Assembly: GCA_030435675.1 (NCBI GenBank)
Contig: CM059622.1
Location: 4,588,001-4,652,000, forward strand
Source of the DNA: Steinernema hermaphroditum
Lineage: Eukaryota > Nematoda > Chromadorea > Rhabditida > Steinernematidae
Direction: 5' to 3'
Length of the DNA: 64,000 nt
The position numbers and the translations under genes are program-made. Under the pieces are notes generated by a model that searched no databases, was not told the DNA's origin, and saw only the letters and a program-made list of their open reading frames with translations. The first letter of the stretch is position 1; the number at the start of each line of letters is the position of its first letter. This document shows, in pieces, positions 59,291 to 64,000 of this stretch.

Positions 59291-60909
59291 GAGCTCTGGA
59301 TGGACCTAGCGCTTCCCGATGTTCTAGGCGTAATTTGCAATAACTTTTGTCTTGTACGCTTTCTTGTGGCCTTCCAATGAGCAGAAGAGGGGTCCCAGGA
59401 CCGATATTAGGCTGGTTCTACGCTTAGGATCAAGCAATGCTTCTTCTTGACTCTGATGAATCGTTTGTTATCTTTCACGCACCGAAAGCTTTGTGTTCTT
59501 TGATATATTGTATTGTACATTTGAGATTTCACTAGCTGCAGGGTGTGAGTAATCGGATTTTCTCAATCTTTGCTTGCCTGTCCAGACGGATTTCCATTGA
59601 TGGTCATCGATCAGAGCTCATAATCGTTTCTTTTGTGACGATAACTGATTTCATTTTCCCACGGAAAGCATTTGGCATTCAACGCTCGCCTACACTTTAG
59701 CTCAAATACCGGAAAGCAGTGGAATCGAGAACTCTAGGGGCCGAAGACGACGAAGCACATCTGCAGCACTTCCAGGTTTTCAAGAAAAGGTTGCTTGATC
59801 TTCGAGTTCTAAGCTGGGTTACAAATCTGCAGTTGATTGCGAGGGTCGTTTCCTCAGCATATTACGTGATTCACCGGATTTGCGCCAAAGGATCGGGAAA
59901 TGAAACGGACGTCCTCAAAGGACATTATACGAGACTGTTAAAAATATACAGAAAACATAAGAACAACACCCACGGTGTTTGTGAACATCATTTTGGAAGA
60001 ATCATCGAATCTATGAATGGAATCAACCTTCATACATATCCTAAAGAGAGATCTTTTGCATCATCGTTTTGCAGTGAGGTTACAGCAAACGTGCAACAGG
60101 TTTGTTTTTAGTACGCGTGATTTGGGCACGTGGGGGTGATCTGCATCAAAATGTGCAGCAAGTGCACCAAAAATATGTGCTGCGCAACAAAAAGGTCACG
60201 TGATGTAGCAGGTTGTAGATCATGAGTCACTTGGAAAACAGATCATGCACTTAGAGTGATGACGATTGGGAAATGCCGATCTCAAAGAAAGTTATTTCTA
60301 GAGATTCCAGAGAAGCGGTTTCATAAAATGTGAAAGGCTTCACGAGTTTGTAACACGAAATATCTTAGAATGTTTGGAACATTCCTTGTACTCTACTGGA
60401 CCGATCCTTCTCGTACAACTCCTACAACCCGCATTGCTCTGGAAATCTCAATTCATCCTTTCGGAGATCTCCAATCTTCATTCATCCTGGCTATCTTTAC
60501 ACCGGTGACATCAGCCATGTGCATTAATGTTTCACACCATCACAAGACATGTCGTATTTTTCTGCGAAAATAGGAACTCGCAGGGTTACGTGTGCTCTCA
60601 TCACTTGCAAAAACATGCATAAAATGAAAGGTCGCCATAGCTAATGCATTTTTGCCTACATCAGGCGTTTCCTGTTGCGTACGTTCATTAGGAATACATG
60701 AATCACGAATACATGTTAAAATTGCTAAAAAAGAGATGCAAACAGGAAATGCACTCCCTCATCGGATATGCCAACATGATGATACTAAAATACGAAAGTC
60801 AACGAATTTCTTCGAATGTAAAGGAGGGCATTGACAGGCTAGTTTAAAGAGTTAAAGAGTTCGGATTATGATTCCAACGATAAAGCAAAAACGAAAGAGT
60901 AAACAAAAA
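59291..60909. other. Intergenic, weak open frame only
   Basis: A 130-codon plus-strand frame at 59719-60111 is open and Lys/His-rich near its end, but I recognise no domain or splice structure. The rest is unremarkable. Confidence 0.4.
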
Positions 60910-60910
60910 A

Positions 60911-60978
60911 GGTATGGGAGTCGAACCTGCATCGATCGATTGATAGTCCGACATGCTATCCATTACACCATTCAGTCA
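60911..60978 (-). other. Degenerate tRNA-like module
   Basis: The minus strand has an A-box-like TGGTGTAATGGATAGCA and a B-box-like GGTTCGACTCC at normal spacing. The anticodon stem mispairs (TCGGA against TCGAT), the T stem is broken, and the acceptor ends do not pair. It is a tRNA pseudogene or part of a tRNA-derived SINE. Confidence 0.5.
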
Positions 60979-61005
60979 TCGAGTCAGCCAGCTACGTACG
61001 GTTTC

Positions 61006-61070
61006 GTGCCGGTGGTGTAGTGTTTAGTATCTGCGGCCGTCAAACTCTCGGTGTGGGTTCGAATCCTACA
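61006..61070 (+). other. Degenerate tRNA-like module
   Basis: The A-box-like TGGTGTAGTGTTTAGTATC and a perfect B box, GGTTCGAATCC, are at tRNA spacing. The T arm GTGGG-TTCGAAT-CCTAC still pairs, but the acceptor and anticodon stems do not. It points away from the minus-strand module less than 30 bp away. Confidence 0.5.
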
Positions 61071-64000
61071 TAAAAGAAAATGGAGATTTACTGGACCTTT
61101 GTTATTTGTTCAAGTTTTTTTTGGAAACCGGATGTTCAAATTCGACAAGATTTCGAAGCTTCTTGTTAAATTCTACCGTTTCTTGGTCTTAGTCACTTGG
61201 TCTTTCCGACCAGAAGATGATGTCACCTCCTCTCGTTGATGGCATTCTTATTTTCGGCGATTTTGATTGTTATAGATATTCTCCGATGCCATAAGTTCAC
61301 AAATGCACATAAACTAAGAGCTCACTTATAGGTCAAATTCTAAGTCCTTTGGAAGGGAATTATATAACCGAAAAACAAAGGGCGATACAAAAAGTGCAAA
61401 TGGTGCTGCAGAAAGCGGTCCTTCCACGAACGACGTCATCATCGAAAAGACCGGTTTTAGTGAGTAATTATAGCGACGTAGGCCGTTTGGAGCGACCATT
61501 GTGGCCCTAAGGGCAAACTGACTGTTTGCGGGGGTTTATTATACATTTTCTACGCAAAAGCGGCGAATTCGTTAGTTAAGAAGAGAGCAAAAATAACTTT
61601 CGAAAGGTCGACGAGAAATCGGTCACGAGTTGATATGAGGGGTTGTAGACGGCTTTGCAAAAAAGGGAAATGTTGGTTTGATGTCTGTGGCGTTGCTACG
61701 GTATCGCAGTATGTGTGCATCATATTGATACATACAGGAAACCGGCGACATGATGTGTTGGCGACAAAACATCATCATCTTCTGGCAACCTCCGCAGGAT
61801 GCGCATCATGGCTAGACGGCTTTTGAATGTTAGAAGGCTACAAACCGTCTTGACCGATCATGTGCAGAACAACCCTCAAAACAGGAAGAGTCTAAGTGGA
61901 TTTGTCACATCAGACGTCTGCCGATTAGTAGTTGTTTTAAATAGACTCGGAAAGTGTTTGCGGAATAACAGAAAACGGATGTTGATTTTATGGTTAGCGG
62001 GGACCGGCAGTGACTCTTAGATATGGAAATAAAGTGGGATCGAAGCGTAAGTTATATCCTGATAAGGTGATGCGTTTATAAAATATGAGACATCCGTATG
62101 AGGAAAAGATAGGCTTTTGCGTATCTCAAGCATTGATAGTGTGCAATTTGACGTAACACAGCGCAAATAATTTGTTCTTCAATGGTTTTTCCACGCGAAA
62201 ATTCTTCTGGAAACGTGTGGTTCTCATCTATACGTCTTCTTCATTTCAATGCTAATACCTTAAGCTAGCAGTCACACATGTATCCCCTCTAATCCACCGT
62301 CTTATCCGCCTTTTCTTTCTTGCTTCCTCGTGGTAATGCGCGAGAGAAAGACATTTGTTTTCTGCTTAGCCGGCTAAGCTCCCAGACTCTCTATGCGGCT
62401 ACAATACCGTATGATTCACACAATCTCACATATGGAGAAAAGACGTCAACGCCTATTCTGACTTGAGAAGAGATATGTATTGTGGGGGACTGTCTTATAC
62501 GTCAGAAAAGATCTTTACCATGTCTTAAGTATGGTTGCTACAAAGTGGAGAGACACCATTTGAAACGTCAGTTGAAGCATTCCATTTTGATGTGAGCAGT
62601 TGGCGACCACAGCTCAAACAGGTCAAAGCCGGGACCCGGACGTGTCCTAGTCATGAAAAAATGTAGGCGCCACCTAAAACAAACATGAAAGATCGTGATA
62701 TATAAACCATGGAAGTGCACAGAATAGTAAAGGAACTGAAGAACGTGGTGATCGTGAAGTACGTTTGTAGTCGTATACTCTATGATCGACATTTATTAAC
62801 AGCAGGTAATGTAGGAGCTACATTAAGACATTCTATGAAATTAAAAAACTAAATTGAAGAGTGCACGCGGAACTCCGGTGTCAAGCCGTTTTAAAAGTTA
62901 AAATTATTGGGCTCTAAGGAACAAGATTCGCGAATAGATAGCCGCGTTTTTTTTTGCAAAAATCAAGTAGTATTAGAGCAACAAGTAACATAACTGACTT
63001 TCAGTACGGAGGACTAAAACGCAAAACGCAACAACGTGAAAGGTGACCTGTCTCTCTTTTTTGAGAATAAGAACGCAAAATTCCTATGTACATATACGGT
63101 AAATGTTCTAGGAGTTCTTTATCCATTGGGAAGATCTTTATGACCGATCAGAGTGATGTTGCCTAAGGTAACCGATCGATTTTCATCGACCAATTTTCAA
63201 GTCATTCCTTTAACATGTGCTTAGTTCAGTCTTCCTTATGTTCTTTGTCAGGACCTGCTGCCCATAGAATGGTTCTTAATCAGTCTCACTCAGCAAATGG
63301 ACCTGCCTATATTCAGCATTTTTCTATGTACTCAGGATCCGACTTCTGCCCGACTAGTGGACTGCAGTTGTTCACTCAAACAGTGGAAACCTTGAGTTGA
63401 ATGTGCGTCTTTATAATCCAGCTTCAGCACTTTTAAAACGGACGTTTTGAACTCCCAAAAAATGAAGAAATAGAAAAGCATCGAAAAACAGAAAACCAAT
63501 ATATTGTTCTACTTTATATGCGTTTTTCAGGTTACAGGGGTTCTTGATTAGTATATACAGCTCTGTGTGATAAACATTCTTCGTTCGTTTCTTATCTTCA
63601 TAAGTACAACTTTCAGGACACATAAACGTTCTGCCAATCTAGCCCAACCATAATGTGAACAACAAATGCGGAACCTCAAACCCCACGTAGCATACGTGCT
63701 CTTAACGTATTTCTGAACCCGGAAACAGTTCTCCGCTATCGAGACTTTGCCCAATCGTATTTGTGACTGATATCATTGCCCACACATTTAGACTGCGCAC
63801 TTTGTACCATTCCGCGCCAAAGGGTTTTGTCGAATTTGAAGCAGCTCCAATTGTTGCAGATCGCCCACAATACAACTTTTTATGTGTGGCTTTTGTGGAA
63901 GGCAACTCTGTGGGAGTCGGCTGATTGAGGAACTGGACAGAGTACCGCACAATGAAAAAGAAACATTTTTGAGCACTACAGTACAAATCAGATGTTCCGA
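61071..64000. other. Intergenic, no supported gene
   Basis: Only short open frames. No RNA gene or clear repeat recognised up to the end of the window. Confidence 0.5.

Noticed and set aside
59719..60111. 130-codon open frame
   Set aside because: No domain or splice support; kept only as a note for transcript checking.
1..64000. CRISPR array, bacterial operons or prophage
   Set aside because: No spaced identical repeats. Introns, trans-splice-like acceptors and poly(A) signals show a eukaryotic nuclear genome.
1..64000. Spliced-leader RNA, 5S rRNA or histone cluster
   Set aside because: None of their characteristic sequences was seen on either strand.

Overview
This is nuclear DNA from a nematode, most likely a rhabditid (clade V) worm. 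Coding exons are split by very short introns (about 42-50 nt), mixed with a few introns of 0.8-1.7 kb. The 3' splice sites are TTTCAG-like. Acceptor-like sites lie a few bases upstream of several start codons, as expected for spliced-leader trans-splicing. The gene families are also typical of worms: Patched-related (PTR) proteins, a short insulin-like peptide, and tRNA genes without an encoded CCA. I cannot name the genus.

Layout. Positions 1-6.2 kb hold no gene I can support, only a 172-bp palindromic element at about 2.5-2.7 kb. A gene cluster fills 6.2-21.2 kb: PTR gene A (+, 13 exons, 970 aa), an insulin-like peptide gene (+, 2 exons, 112 aa), an 84-aa gene of unknown function (+), and PTR gene B (-, 13 exons, 1015 aa). 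A and B lie tail to tail and are old paralogues: 7 of their 12 introns sit at matching positions. An 808-bp intron of PTR gene B carries two nearly identical tRNA-Arg(CCT) genes on the opposite strand.

From 21.2 to 45 kb the sequence is gene-poor and rich in decayed repeats. These include a Tc1/mariner-type element flanked by TA with about 200-bp inverted ends, two related inverted-repeat elements (24.6 and 41 kb), three diverged copies of a repeat that keeps an open frame and a poly(A) signal, another two-copy repeat family, and several local direct duplications. GC-rich blocks at 22.8, 27.1 and 30.3 kb could be promoters or unplaced 5' exons.

At 45.05-46.19 kb a five-exon minus-strand gene encodes a secreted 319-aa protein with two EF-hand loops. 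It has a TATA box and a very GC-rich upstream block, and a broken copy of its first exon lies just downstream. From 46.5 kb to the end I find no confident gene, only an inverted-repeat element (48.7 kb), a few weak open frames, and two degenerate tRNA-like modules arranged head to head (60.9-61.1 kb).

The products are mostly membrane or secreted proteins. PTR proteins are sterol-sensing-domain proteins linked in worms to cuticle, moulting and lipid or sterol handling; the insulin-like peptide is a secreted signal; the EF-hand protein probably binds calcium in the secretory pathway or outside the cell. Exon coordinates were assembled by hand from reading frame, splice consensus and alignment of the two PTR genes. 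They have not been checked against transcripts.
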